This document shows positions 31,224-41,730 of a stretch of DNA of 64,000 nucleotides, one piece after another; the first letter of the stretch is position 1; the number at the start of each line of letters is the position of its first letter. Source of the stretch: Zea mays. Its lineage: Eukaryota; Streptophyta; Magnoliopsida; Poales; Poaceae. The position numbers and the translations under genes were made by a program. Where the stretch lies: assembly GCF_902167145.1 (NCBI RefSeq), contig NC_050097.1, forward strand, positions 110,393,982 to 110,457,981. The letters run 5' to 3'. Under the pieces are notes generated by a model that saw only the letters and a program-made list of their open reading frames with translations, did no database searches and had not been told where the DNA came from.

Positions 31224-34200
31224 GTGAACTACAAGACCGGTGGGAGCCATTGGGTTATTGACAGTGGATGCACACAACATATGACAGGCAACCCACGGAT
31301 GTTCACCTCACTAGATGAGAACGTTGATGGTCAAGATAAAATCACATTTGGAGACAACTCAAAAGGAAAAGTGCAAGGACTTGGCAAGGTGGCAATCTCA
31401 AATGACTTATCAATATCAAATGTTCTCTTAGTTGCACCCTTAAGCTTCAATTTATTATCAGTGGGACAACTCTGTGATCTTGGACTTCAATGCTTATTCA
31501 CTCCATCAGAGGTTATTGTAACAAAAATGGATGATGAATCAATGGTATTCAAGGGATTTAGATACAACAACCTCTACTTAGTGGATTTCACTTCAGAAGA
31601 TGCAGACTTAAGAACTTGCCTCTTCACCAAAGCTTCTCTTGGATGGCTTTGGCATAGGAGGCTTGCACATGTTGGAATGAGCACACTCAAGAAGGTATTA
31701 AAGAAAGATATGGTTAGAGGATTAAAGGATGTGGTGTTTGAAAAAGACAAGCCATGCAGTGCATGTCAAGCTGGAAAGCAAGTTGCTAATACACATCCCA
31801 CTAAAGCTTTCATGTCAACATCGAGGCCACTGGAACTACTTCACATGGATTTATTTGGACCTACAAATTATGTCAGTGCCGGTGGCAACCTCTACTGTCT
31901 AGTGATTGTTGATGACTTCTCAAGATACACTTGGGTGTTCTTTCTCCATGACAAATCTGAAGTTGCATCTATATTCAAGAAGTTTGCCAAGAAAGCACAA
32001 AATGAATTTGATTGCAAGATTAAGAAGATTAGAAGTGACAATGGCAAAGAATTTGACAACACCAACATTCATGAGTACTGTGATGAAATTGGGATCAAGC
32101 ATGAAGTATCTGCCACATATACACCTCAACAAAATGGAGTTGTTGAAAGGAAAAATAGGACCTTGATCACCCTTGCAAGAACAATGATTGATGAGTATAA
32201 CACACCGGAGAGGTTTTGGGCCGAAGCTGTCAACACTGCTTGCTATGCATCAAACAGGCTATTTCCTCACCGGCTACTTGCGAAGACTCCTTATGAACTA
32301 CTAAATGGGAAAAAGCCAGACGTCTCTTTCTTCCGGGTGTTTGGGTGCAAATGCTACATCTACAAAAAACGCCATCATCTAGGGAAGTTTCAAAGACGTT
32401 GTGATATTGGTTTTCTTTTGGGTTATTCATTAAAGTCCAAAGCATATCGAGTATTCAACCATGCCACTGGCGTGGTAGAAGAAACATATGATGTGGAATT
32501 TGATGAGACTAATGGCTCCCAAGGAGCACTTGAAAATCTTGATGATGTAGGTGATGAGCTACTTAGGGAAGCAATGAAGAACATGCCTATTGGAGCTATC
32601 AAACCAAAAGAAGATGAAGAAGAGGTGCAAATCATTGACAGACCTTCTTCATCAAATGTACCACAAGATGATGAAAAAGATGAGAGGCATGCAAATGAAG
32701 ATACATTCGTCTCTCATGAACAAGCAAGGGTACAAGCCGAAGATGTTGATGCTCCAGGATCTTCTTCCCAAGTGGTTGACAGGAGAAACTCATCACTACT
32801 TCAAGCACATCCTCAAAACCAAATCATCGGGAGTCCTTCACAAGGGGTTATTACTCGATCACATAGACATGCTAATTTTATTGAACATCACTCTTTTGTT
32901 TCTTGTGTTGAGCCTACTTGTATAGATGAGGCGCTACAAGATCCGGACTGGGTGAATGCCATGCATGAAGAACTTAACAACTTCACCCGTAACGAAGTTT
33001 GGACCCTGGAGAAGCCCCCACAAGATGCAAGAATCATTGGAACAAAGTGGGTGTTCAGAAACAAACAAGATGATCAACGTGTGACTGTAAGAAACAAGGC
33101 AAGACTTGTCGCAAAGGGATTCTCTCAAGTTGAAGGCTTAGATTTTGGAGAGACCTTTGCACCGGTTGCTCGACTGGAAGCCATCCGTATCCTACTTGCA
33201 TATGCATCATGCTATGATATAAAACTTTATCAAATGGGTGTAAAAAGTGCATTTTTAAATGGCTTCATAAATGAACTTGTATATGTTGAGCAACCGCCTG
33301 GATTTGAAGACCCTAGATATCCTAACCATGCTTACAGGTTGTCCAAGGCGCTATATGGGCTAAAGCAAGCTCCAAGGGCTTGGTATGAGCGTCTTCGCGA
33401 CTTCCTCATCGAAAAGGGCTTCAAGATTGGGACCGTCGACACAACTCTCTTCACAAAGAAACATAACGGTGATATTTTCATTTGTCAAGTATATGTTGAT
33501 GATATAATCTTTGGCTCGACAAATGACTATCATTGCAAGGAATTTGGTGAGTTGATGTCGAAGGAGTTCGAGATGTCAATGATTGGTGAGCTAACATACT
33601 TCCTCGGCTTTCAAGTCAAGCAAATGAAAGATGGTAACTTTCTCTCACAAGAGAAGTATACCAAAGACTTGTTGAAAAGATTCAACATGGAGAAGTGCAA
33701 ACCAATCAAGACCCCCATGCCTACAAATGGACATCTCGACTTAGATGAGGGAGGTAACCCGGTTAATCAAACTCTCTACCGTTCTATGATTGGTACTTTA
33801 TTATACCTTACCGCATCTAGGCCCGATATTATGTTTAGTGTCTGCATGTGTGCTAGATTTCAATCTAATCCTAAGAAAGCTCATCTTCGAGCTGTTAAGA
33901 GAATTCTTAGGTATCTCAAGCACACCACAAGCGTTGGTCTGTGGTATCCCAAAGGAGCTACTTTTGATTTAATTGGCTATTCCGATTCGGATTATGCCGG
34001 TTGCAAAATTGATAGGAAAAGTACTTCTGGGGGATGCCATCTGCTTGGTAGATCACTAGTTTCATGGACAACCAAAAAGCAAAATAGTGTTGCCTTGTCA
34101 ACTGCCGAAGCGGAATACATTGCCGCAGGTGCTTGTTGCACACAAATTTTATATATGAAACAAACTCTTCTAGACTATGGCGTAGTTCTAGAAAAAGTAC

Positions 34201-34445
34201 CTTTGTTGTGTGATAATGAGAGTGCTGTTAAAATTGCTAATAATCCTGTTCAACACTCTCGCACCAAGCACATTGATATCCGTCATCACTTCCTTAGAGA
34301 TCATGTTGCTAAAGGAGATATCATTTTAGAAGGAGTGAGGTCGGAAGATCAATTAGCGGATATTTTCACTAAGCCACTTGATAAGACCCGCTTTTGCATA
34401 TTGAGGAATGAATTAAATATTCTTGATCTCAGAAACTTTATGTGA
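31224..34445 (+). CDS. pol: Copia Pol: protease, integrase, RT, RNase H (full-length frame, RT catalytic Asp lost)
   Basis: The 1073-codon frame has no stop. In order: protease (VIDSGCTQHMTG, residues 13-24), GAG-pre-integrase (WHRRLAHVGM, CSACQAGK), integrase (HMDLFGPT, IRSDNGKEF, QQNGVVERKNR), RT (WVFRNKQ, LARLEAIR, YGLKQAPRAWY, YVDDIIFGS at 757-765) and RNase H (GYSDSDYAGC, ALSTAEAEYIAAG, SRTKHIDIRHHF). In RT motif A the family reads (Q)MDVKxAFLNG; here it is QMGVKSAFLNG, with GGT at 33237-33239 replacing the catalytic Asp codon. There is no ATG at the start: the frame opens just after TGTAG with GTGAACTACAAG, so it must be made by frameshifting, readthrough or splicing. Confidence 0.92.
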   Translation: MNYKTGGSHWVIDSGCTQHMTGNPRMFTSLDENVDGQDKITFGDNSKGKVQGLGKVAISNDLSISNVLLVAPLSFNLLSVGQLCDLGLQCLFTPSEVIVTKMDDESMVFKGFRYNNLYLVDFTSEDADLRTCLFTKASLGWLWHRRLAHVGMSTLKKVLKKDMVRGLKDVVFEKDKPCSACQAGKQVANTHPTKAFMSTSRPLELLHMDLFGPTNYVSAGGNLYCLVIVDDFSRYTWVFFLHDKSEVASIFKKFAKKAQNEFDCKIKKIRSDNGKEFDNTNIHEYCDEIGIKHEVSATYTPQQNGVVERKNRTLITLARTMIDEYNTPERFWAEAVNTACYASNRLFPHRLLAKTPYELLNGKKPDVSFFRVFGCKCYIYKKRHHLGKFQRRCDIGFLLGYSLKSKAYRVFNHATGVVEETYDVEFDETNGSQGALENLDDVGDELLREAMKNMPIGAIKPKEDEEEVQIIDRPSSSNVPQDDEKDERHANEDTFVSHEQARVQAEDVDAPGSSSQVVDRRNSSLLQAHPQNQIIGSPSQGVITRSHRHANFIEHHSFVSCVEPTCIDEALQDPDWVNAMHEELNNFTRNEVWTLEKPPQDARIIGTKWVFRNKQDDQRVTVRNKARLVAKGFSQVEGLDFGETFAPVARLEAIRILLAYASCYDIKLYQMGVKSAFLNGFINELVYVEQPPGFEDPRYPNHAYRLSKALYGLKQAPRAWYERLRDFLIEKGFKIGTVDTTLFTKKHNGDIFICQVYVDDIIFGSTNDYHCKEFGELMSKEFEMSMIGELTYFLGFQVKQMKDGNFLSQEKYTKDLLKRFNMEKCKPIKTPMPTNGHLDLDEGGNPVNQTLYRSMIGTLLYLTASRPDIMFSVCMCARFQSNPKKAHLRAVKRILRYLKHTTSVGLWYPKGATFDLIGYSDSDYAGCKIDRKSTSGGCHLLGRSLVSWTTKKQNSVALSTAEAEYIAAGACCTQILYMKQTLLDYGVVLEKVPLLCDNESAVKIANNPVQHSRTKHIDIRHHFLRDHVAKGDIILEGVRSEDQLADIFTKPLDKTRFCILRNELNILDLRNFM

Positions 34446-36103
34446 AATGTCAAATGGTGTTGTCACTTGCATTGCATATTTAAATTCCTTGTCTTGCATC
34501 TAGGACTTATCTAACCTAGTTGAGATAACCGCCAACAAAGCGAGTGAAAAAGCTTAACTCGGGTCAAACCTGACAAGTCTTAGGTTTTAAGCTTTTAGCA
34601 CTTAAATTCTTACTTTTCATGCAATTATTGGTTCTTGAAATATGCATGAGGTACTGCACTTAGGGGGAGTATTCAAAACTCAAATCACTCTTGAAAACCC
34701 CTAGTGCAAACCAAAATGTAAATTTCACCATTTGCCTATTTTCTCTAAAAATTATCTAGCCTATGGCAAAATATTTTGAAAAGTATATGAGGGTACCAAT
34801 ACCTGTCCCAACAAGTGTTATTTTGTGTGATTATAAGTTGGGATTTGGTTTGGTTAGGAGTTAGATAGAAAAATTCAAAATTTTTCAAACTCCTCTCTGT
34901 CTGGGCTCACCGGACAGTCCGGTGTGCACCGGACACTGCACTGTGCAATGTCCGGTGCACCGGCAGCCGCGTGCAAAAATCCTTTTTCCTGTGCGCTGTC
35001 CGGTGGTTCACCAGACAGCTACTGTGCGCTGTCCGGTGTGCACCGGACAGGCACTGTAGACTGTCCGGTGCGCCCATCTCGCGTTTTAAAAAAAGGCCTC
35101 CAGCCCGACCGAGCCAGAGACCTCCTTTCTTTCCCAGCAAGCCGCCTGCTCCTCTCTGTCTCTGGCGTTTCTTCCCCAGCGCCGGCGATCTTCCCCCACC
35201 GGCGTCTCTCCGGCGACCTGGTGCTCTCCGGCGACCCTTCTCTCTCTGGTGAGCAGTCATCCCCCTCTCTCCTTCCCTCTATCTCCCTGCTCTCAGTTTG
35301 AATGGCTCTGTGGCATCCAAAGCACCACCTCTTGTACCAATTACAAATTTCTGTGAAATCCCATGCATCCAGTTGGTGGATTGTGTTCCCTTGTCCCTAT
35401 TTCATATCCCTGCAGGTCCTTGGCTCCTTCGGGAGGGTATTCCTACCTCAAATGGCCATATTCCTAAAACCCTAGCTCCCCGCACGCCACATGCTCGGTG
35501 AAATGCCCAAACCAGCCAAAAATGCTCCAATTGATCCCAAATTTTTCAGGCATCTTCACAACACTTCCAGCAACCTACTTGCCAAATTTCACGCCAATCC
35601 GAGATCCCAGACTTAAATTTCACCAAATTTCCCGTTTTGAGCGATCGTTTTCGAGCCGAGTGCCCTAATTCCTTTTTCTTCGCCTAAATTCAAACCAAGC
35701 ACACACTTCACTCATATTGACCTATATAAACCTATTCGTGAAGTATCGGCTCAATTCTGTATCATTTCGTGCCTCAATTCGAATTCCAATCATCCAATGT
35801 CACTATTTGTCTGTCAAACGCCGTTTTCACGTCGTTTGACTTCTTGATCGTCCCGTCTCGTGTCATATCTCTCTGTGTATGTATTTATTCACATTTCATA
35901 TGCTTATGACTATGTGACTAATACGTGCTCACCTCTTCTGTCATTTCAGTGACCTTGTGTGACCGTGTGCCGTCTCCCGTCCTGCCTGGATCGTCACCTC
36001 TCGTGTGAGCTTTCCAGGTAGACATCTCACTCTTTGCTAAATCTATCGGTCACTTTTGCTCTGTGCTTAGTCTCTCTATCTCTTATGCAGACTTCAGTTC
36101 AGG
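34446..36103 (+). other. pol-env spacer with palindrome cluster
   Basis: About 1.66 kb without a supported ORF. It holds a polypurine-like AGGGGGAG (34663-34670), a cluster of CCGGACAGTCCGGTG palindromes like those in the LTR (34912-35070), then pyrimidine-rich DNA with several AG-ending acceptor-like sites (for example TGTCATTTCAG near 35949, TTATGCAG near 36090) just before the env-like ATG. An env mRNA made by splicing is plausible. Confidence 0.6.
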
Positions 36104-38232
36104 ATGCCGCGCACGAAGAATGCGTCGGCATCAGGGGGTGGCGACGATGAGGACCCTCGTCGCCCCTTCAGGCAGGTGAAGGGCAAGACTGTGTATTTGG
36201 AGCAGCAAGAAGGCCGCAAGAAGCGGCGTACGGACAAAGAGGTCCGTGCAGCGGCAGCAGCCGCTGCGCAGGCAGCACTTGGAGATCAGCCGCATGTTCC
36301 ATCCGATCAGATTGCATTCCGTGCTCGTCGTCTCACCTCCCGGCCTCGCTCCTCCACTTACACCTCCGCTTCCACTCCGCCACCCACTCTGCCTGCTCCC
36401 GTCACTCCTATTGCTCCATCCACCTCCACAGCCATACCCACTTCCAGCACTACGCCAGCTTCCACTGCTACCCCTGCTCCTGCTTCAGCTCCTCCTGTTC
36501 CTCCACCTCGCTTCCGGGAGCGTGATGAGACTGAGGTCCGTCCACTGGTTTCGGATCCTCGTCTGTTTGATCTTCAGCGTGCTACTGCAGCCCGGGTACG
36601 TCGGTTCAGGTACGTACTCGTGGAGTCTTGGCTGCCAGCTCAGAGAGACCCAGCAGCAGGTGTTCTTTTCAGCACACGGATTCAGGAGTCATTCTTCAGG
36701 GCTCAGATGTCTGCTCAGATAGCGCTGCGAGTGCACCGCCTCTTGGATCTTCCAGCTTTTCTGCTTGTAGCCGGTGCTGAGTCTGAGGCGCATCCCACCT
36801 ATCTGCCTAGCCTCCTGTCCCTTCTGACTATCAGCGGCAGATATGTTGAGGAGTGGGTCCGTGTCTTCTACGCCTCCGTTTGGATTGACCCGGATCATCA
36901 TTGGATGAGGTTCCGCTTTGAGCGCGAGGATGTCACGATCACTGCCAGTCAGATCCGACAGCTATTTGGATTCCCTGAGTCGACGACTCGCCTTCACAGC
37001 CTCTGCTACGGCACTTCAGATCCTCCTCGTCGCCCTCACGGCGGTGTTGCTCCAGGGACAGCTCACGTCGCGGCTCTGTTCCGCCCGCCTTTCACAGATG
37101 GGTCGCGACGTTCTCCAGCAGACTTCACTACAGCAGCGAAGTACTTATATGAGCTCATCAGACGGACACTCCTGCCGAGGATGGGATACAGGGAGGCTAC
37201 TACTCATATTCAGCTTTGGCTCCTTGGTGCCCTGGTATCCCACTCTGAGTTTGATGTTGTGGACTTTCTGATCTGTGAGATCGAGGACACCGTTCTGGAT
37301 GGGATTCGTGCTCGTCGGCAGCTACCTTATGCTCACTACTTGTGCCACATCTTTGCGCAGCTGATTCAGCCACCTCGATTTCAGAGTACCCTTGAGGCCT
37401 CACGCCTTGTATTTGGATCTTACCGTCCTGCTCCTGAGATTCCAGTGTCAGCTTCTGCTTCTGTGTTCGACTCTCAGGCCGAGGATGCAGCTCTTCGTCA
37501 GTTTGACACTCAGGGTACAGCATCTGATGATGATGATGATGATGATGATTTTGGGGTTCCTCTTCCGCCTCCGCCTCCTATGCCTCCACGCTCACATGAT
37601 CATGAGGCTGGGAGTTCCAGTGCTGCCCCTGCTACTCCTCAGGCTATGGACCCTGCTCTTGCTTCGATTCTCCAGACTCTCTCTCTCAGCAGCAGGCTCA
37701 TCTGGCAGCCGAGCAGGCCCGTTTATCCGAGAGGATGCTCTCGATGTTTCAGAACATGCAGGACAGGCAGGATGCACTTCAGCAGCAGCTTATTCAGGAT
37801 AGGGCAGAGAATAGGGCATTCATGGCACTCATGCTTCAGCATTCTGGTATCTCAGCACCTCCGGTTCAGTCTGCTCCGCCTCCTCCGCTTCACGCTCCAG
37901 TGGTGCCATCGATTCTGTCTGGACCCCCTGTTGATACCTCTCCGCTCCGGCCGGTCACCTTGGCGTTCACTTCTCCGGTTCTCAGCTCTGTCTGTCCGCA
38001 GCCGCCAGTTCCACCAGCATCTGCTGTCACCACTACCGCTGTGGCAGTATCTGTGACCGCTTCTGTTCCGGTAGCTCCTGCAGCGCGGCCGCAGTCCGAG
38101 TCAGTACCAGCTCCAGCTTCTACCGCAGATCCTGGATCCGAGACTGACTCTGACCCTCCACCGGCGTTCGCTCTGCTACCTCGACCTCGACCGGATGCGC
38201 CCCCGCCGCCTCCTCCTGCTTCAGGTGTTTAG
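36104..38232 (+). pseudogene. Sirevirus env-like ORF, frameshifted
   Basis: A third ORF downstream of pol is characteristic of Sireviruses; its function is unproven. It starts MPRTKNASASGGGDDEDP, has a basic KKRRTDKEVR, a long Pro/Ser/Thr-rich stretch (about residues 70-140), then a conserved block (FYASVWIDPDHHWMRFRF; REDVTITASQIRQLFGF) like the family annotated as putative plant transposon protein. An Asp run and a Pro run precede a Gln-rich coiled-coil-like segment and a Pro-rich C-terminus. The frame shifts within a CTCTCTCTC run near 37680: 5' part 36104-~37680, 3' part ~37685-38232. I see no convincing signal peptide or transmembrane segment. Confidence 0.7.
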
Positions 38233-38655
38233 GTTCAGGTCCCTTTTGGTGTTTGACGCCAAAGGGGGAGAGATATGAGTTGTGAGAGCTAGGGGGAGTT
38301 AGAGAGTTAGTAGAGAGTCAGTGTCATTTTGATGTAACACATGTGCCTGCTACTCTCTGTACTAGCTTGATGTTTTTGGCTCACAAACTCGTCATATACT
38401 CTCGTTGCGTATGTTGACTGTGTGTATTATGTTTTCACCTTATATCATATCACCAGTCTTCTAGTTCTTGTTTCATTAATTTACCTTCTCTTTTATATGA
38501 ACAAGAATCTTATGATGTGTATGCGCTTACTCTTATTATTATGGTACACATTCTTTCTGTCAAAGATTACTGAGTATAACTAACCATTCCTTCTATTGAC
38601 AGAATCTTCAAAACAAACTACTCTCACAAAACTTGTAGGGTTGTCATCAATCACC

Positions 38656-38669
38656 AAAAAGGGGGAGAT
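38656..38669 (+). promoter_or_regulatory. Polypurine tract
   Basis: AAAAAGGGGGAGAT lies immediately before the 3' LTR. Related GGGGGAG runs occur at 38264-38270, 38292-38298 and 34664-34670. Confidence 0.85.
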
Positions 38670-40152
38670 TGAAAGCATCTAGGCCCCTGGTTGGTTTTAG
38701 TGATTAATGACAACGTAATATTATATGTGACTAACGTGTGTTTTGCAGAGACAAATGGTAAGTTAGGTCGCATGACAGGTAGAAGTACTACAACGGTGAA
38801 AACAATCCCGGAAATAAGAACTCGAAGCGACGGCTACAACGACGGAACAAAAGGTGAAGGTCTACGGAGTCCGAGTGTCAAGGAGATGTGGACACTCGCG
38901 ATTTAGTTAGGTCTTTTATTCTCTTTTAGCCGTACTATAAAGAGGGGTTGTCGATGAGTAGTTTGACCAAGAGAGTTCTAGTGTAGTGTTGGTGCACAAT
39001 CACACTCATATACAGTGCTAGGTGTCACTCTAGAACTCACACACAAGTTAGAACGAAAACCGATTTGAAAATCAGCTGAATATCAAGACTTAGTGTTTCT
39101 GGCTTTGGGGCACCGGACTGTCCGGTGTGCACCAGACTGTCCGGTGCACCCTCTGCCAGGTGGGGCCAGGCTGGTCCACGGCAGAGTTTTCCCCGTTGCA
39201 GAAACCCGAGAGCGCAGCCTTCGGAGATGAATTTTAGTGGCACACCGGACACCGCACCGGACTGTCCGGTGTGCACCGGACAGTGGACTGTTCACTGTCC
39301 GGTGCGCCATGAGTCCAACGGCTCTCTGTCAGAACTAGCCGTTGGATGTGACCGTTGGCGCACCGGTGGCGCACCGTTGGCGCACCGGACTGTCCGGTGC
39401 GCCATCGCGCAGTAAATGCCTGTAACGGCTAGTTGGTGGGTGAGGGCTATTTATACCCCCTCCACCCACCATATTCAATGTCTTGCACTCCACATTTATT
39501 CCAGCACATTGGTAGAGCATTGCAAGCACCAAAAGCCTAGTGAGGAGATTAGAGAATCATAATCCGCGCTTGTTCCTCATTAGCGCTAGTGAGAGCCACC
39601 TAGAGCACACACCACTTGCATTAGGCTTCTCTTGGTCAAGCGAAAGTCTACGGCTTGTTACTCTTGGTGATCGGCATCACCTAGACGGCTTGGTGGCGTT
39701 GGGAGCTCGGTGATCACCGTGAAGATCTTGTTGGTGACCCGACTCAAGTTTGTAAGCGGTCTCGAGGGATCCACCGCGCCGGAGTGGCAAAGGATCATCT
39801 CATAGTGAGCACTTGGTTCTTGCGAGGACCAAGGGGGAGCGATACCCTTGCGCGGGTGCTCCAACGAGGACTAGTGGAGAGTGCCGACTCTTCGATACCT
39901 CGGGAAAAATTGGAGGAGTCTTCTAAACTTTGCTTTACATTCCGCACTTAATTGAAGCTCTTTACTTTGTGTATTTGTTTAGCAAGTATTTGAAGCATTG
40001 TCTAAGCCTAGTTACATTTCTAGTATTATTTTCTTAGTGCTAGTTGTTGGGGTGAAGTTGGGCTCTTATTTAGCTCTTGCTTAGGTTTTAATTAGTGTTG
40101 ATTTTTAGAAAAGCCCAATTCACCCCCCCTCTTGGGCATCGTGATCCTTTCA
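38670..40152 (+). repeat. 3' LTR of the Sirevirus-type element (1483 bp)
   Basis: Nearly identical to 16864-18378: about 10 substitutions by hand, a 33-bp shorter minisatellite near 39357-39390 and one extra C in the terminal C-run near 40122. Confidence 0.95.
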
Positions 40153-40172
40153 GTGATCTCATTTGTCATGTC

Positions 40173-41095
40173 CTAAGCCATGGCGTCGATCTCGGTGCTG
40201 ATCATCTCGTTGGCGTGCGCGTAGTCTTGCCTACCGGAGAAGGAGATCAGCGCTACGGAGTCGTCGTGGACGGAAGGATGAGTCGCGAGCTCCGACTCTG
40301 ACGACCCCACCGCCTCAACTTGCGATTGCGGTCGCGCGAAGGAGGACGACATTAGATGCCCCGCGGTGAATAGGGAATAGGGTGGCGAAGCTGTCGCACC
40401 CATCGCCGCCATGGCCTCCTCAGCAGAGGAATCCTCTTCCTCTTTGGCTTGCTCGGCGCGGAAGAGCGGCATGATGAAGCCGCGGTAGCCGGGCACGACA
40501 TAGCGGTCGTCATCGTAGAGCGACGGGATGATTGCCCCGGGCCATTTAGTGACGGATGCCGAGTCGGTGAGTAGCGTGGTTGACGAAGACATCTTGTTGG
40601 ACCCCAGTGATGCGAGCACCGTGGCGATCTGCTGCAGGCCGAAGTCATGGCGCGGATCGCTGATGAACTCGGCGATGGAGTCGTTGGGCTCCTCGTCAAA
40701 AATAGGCTCTCCTCGAATCTTGGTCTAAGCATTTGGTCGAACACCTTGAGCGCGGAGTGCGCGGTGGGGACGTCGTCGACGGCGCAGGCCCTGACGCACT
40801 CGAAGGCGGCGCGCTTGAACTCGATGACGAGCAGGGACTGGCGGGTCTCCTCCGACTTCGACTTTGACTCCATACGCGGCGCAGTGTCGAAGCGGGGTTG
40901 GGCTGTCTGATCGTTGCTCCCGAATGCGACGAGCAGGTTGTCGTCGTAGGAAGGAGATGGCGTCACAGAACGTGCGCTTGTGGGGAACGCGTCGTCGTAC
41001 GCCAGAGCCGCCGAAAAGCCACCACTGCTAACCAGCGCTTCGGTCAAACATAGCTCCATGAGCGCCATCTCGTTGAGAATCTTCTGTATCGCCAT
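40173..41095 (-). pseudogene. Gypsy 5' internal ORF, not recognised, frameshifted
   Basis: It begins 28 bp after the PBS with MAIQKILNEMALMELCL and runs as a Ser/Asp-rich protein with LLVIEFKRAAFECVRAC. Near 40685 the reading shifts to the frame of 40619-40173 (SVTKWPGAIIPSLYDD, GYRGFIMPLF). The second ORF ends next to the copia insertion; the sequence then resumes at 16858 on the other side. I recognise neither a CCHC knuckle nor a capsid motif. It may be a divergent Gag or another captured sequence. Confidence 0.5.
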
Positions 41096-41123
41096 ATTTA
41101 TGGAGTCCTAGTCTGATACCAAA

Positions 41124-41730
41124 TGTTAGCGTCAGTAATGGGAAGCTTCTTAGAAGAGAGCAGAAAGGAGTAATGATTGAGGAAGAAGACTTGGAAACGG
41201 GAAGCAGGGAGGAAGACAAGGCTGAGAACTAGCGTTTTTGTTCTATTCATTAATTCTTCGATGCCGATACAAAGTTCTGATTGTTGCTTAAGTACTATAG
41301 ACGACCGGTCAGCGCCTGCACAACACGTCTTTCTCAACGCACAGCCCACTCGTGGTTACCCAGCTCATTGTGGCCCGCTGTACTTGACATTTACAGCGTG
41401 TTTGGTTTGATGGTTTGGCTCATCCATCGTGGCCTGGCTCCGGACGAAGTGGTCTTGCACTTTCTTGCGGAGTGAGCTGATCCCACGTGTTAGTATATTA
41501 TTAGAACAACGTAGTGACGGACGACATCGTTCCGCGATTCAAACCAAATGATAATATAGGCTCGGACGTAGGTTCGGATGACTCTGGAAGCAGTCCAACC
41601 TGCAAACTAAACACGCCATTAGATGTTGTTCTCGCGCTCGAGTTGTCTTCCCATCAAGTTCTTCCAATTGTTGACGCCTTCGACGCCGTCGATTGAGACT
41701 ATTGTTGCTTCCTCCTTGGAGTCGCTGACA
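41124..41730 (-). repeat. Gypsy 5' LTR with MITE inside
   Basis: TGTTAGCGTCAG...GTCGCTGACA. Without the 225-bp MITE and its TTA duplication it is 379 bp and pairs with 14339-14719 (about 4% divergent). Its outer end lies inside the coding sequence of the IMP2-like gene. Confidence 0.9.
41394..41618. mobile_element. Tourist-like (PIF/Harbinger) MITE
   Basis: TTA flanks both sides (41391-41393, 41619-41621). Ends are CAGCGTGTTTGGTTT and, reversed, TGGCGTGTTTAGTTT. The other LTR lacks this 225 bp, which proves it is an insertion after the gypsy element integrated. Confidence 0.85.

Larger units (their letters stand above)
16864..40152 (+). mobile_element. Sirevirus-type Ty1/copia retrotransposon, interrupted by a CACTA element
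   Basis: Flanking GTGAT duplications lie at 16859-16863 and 40153-40157. LTRs are 1515 and 1483 bp, both TGAAAGCATC...TCCTTTCA. PBS (TTGGTATTAGAACC) follows the 5' LTR and a GGGGGAG polypurine tract precedes the 3' LTR. Order is gag, protease, integrase, RT, RNase H, then an env-like ORF: copia order plus the extra ORF typical of Sireviruses. By hand I count about 10 substitutions between LTRs (about 0.7%), roughly 0.25-0.3 million years at 1.3e-8 per site per year. Removing the CACTA element leaves about 12.8 kb. Confidence 0.93.
14339..41730 (-). mobile_element. Gypsy-type LTR retrotransposon (minus strand), split by a nested copia element
   Basis: LTRs at 14339-14719 and 41124-41730 are flanked by GAGGC on both outer sides (14334-14338, 41731-41735). 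On the minus strand the 5' LTR ends CTAACA and is followed by a PBS-like TTTGGTATCAGA (41123-41112); the 3' LTR is preceded by an AAGGTTGGGGGAA polypurine tract. The element without its insertions is only about 4.1 kb and lacks reverse transcriptase, RNase H and most of integrase, so it is non-autonomous. LTR divergence, counted by hand, is about 4%, older than the copia element inside it. The interior carries a GRP94-like fragment. Confidence 0.88.
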
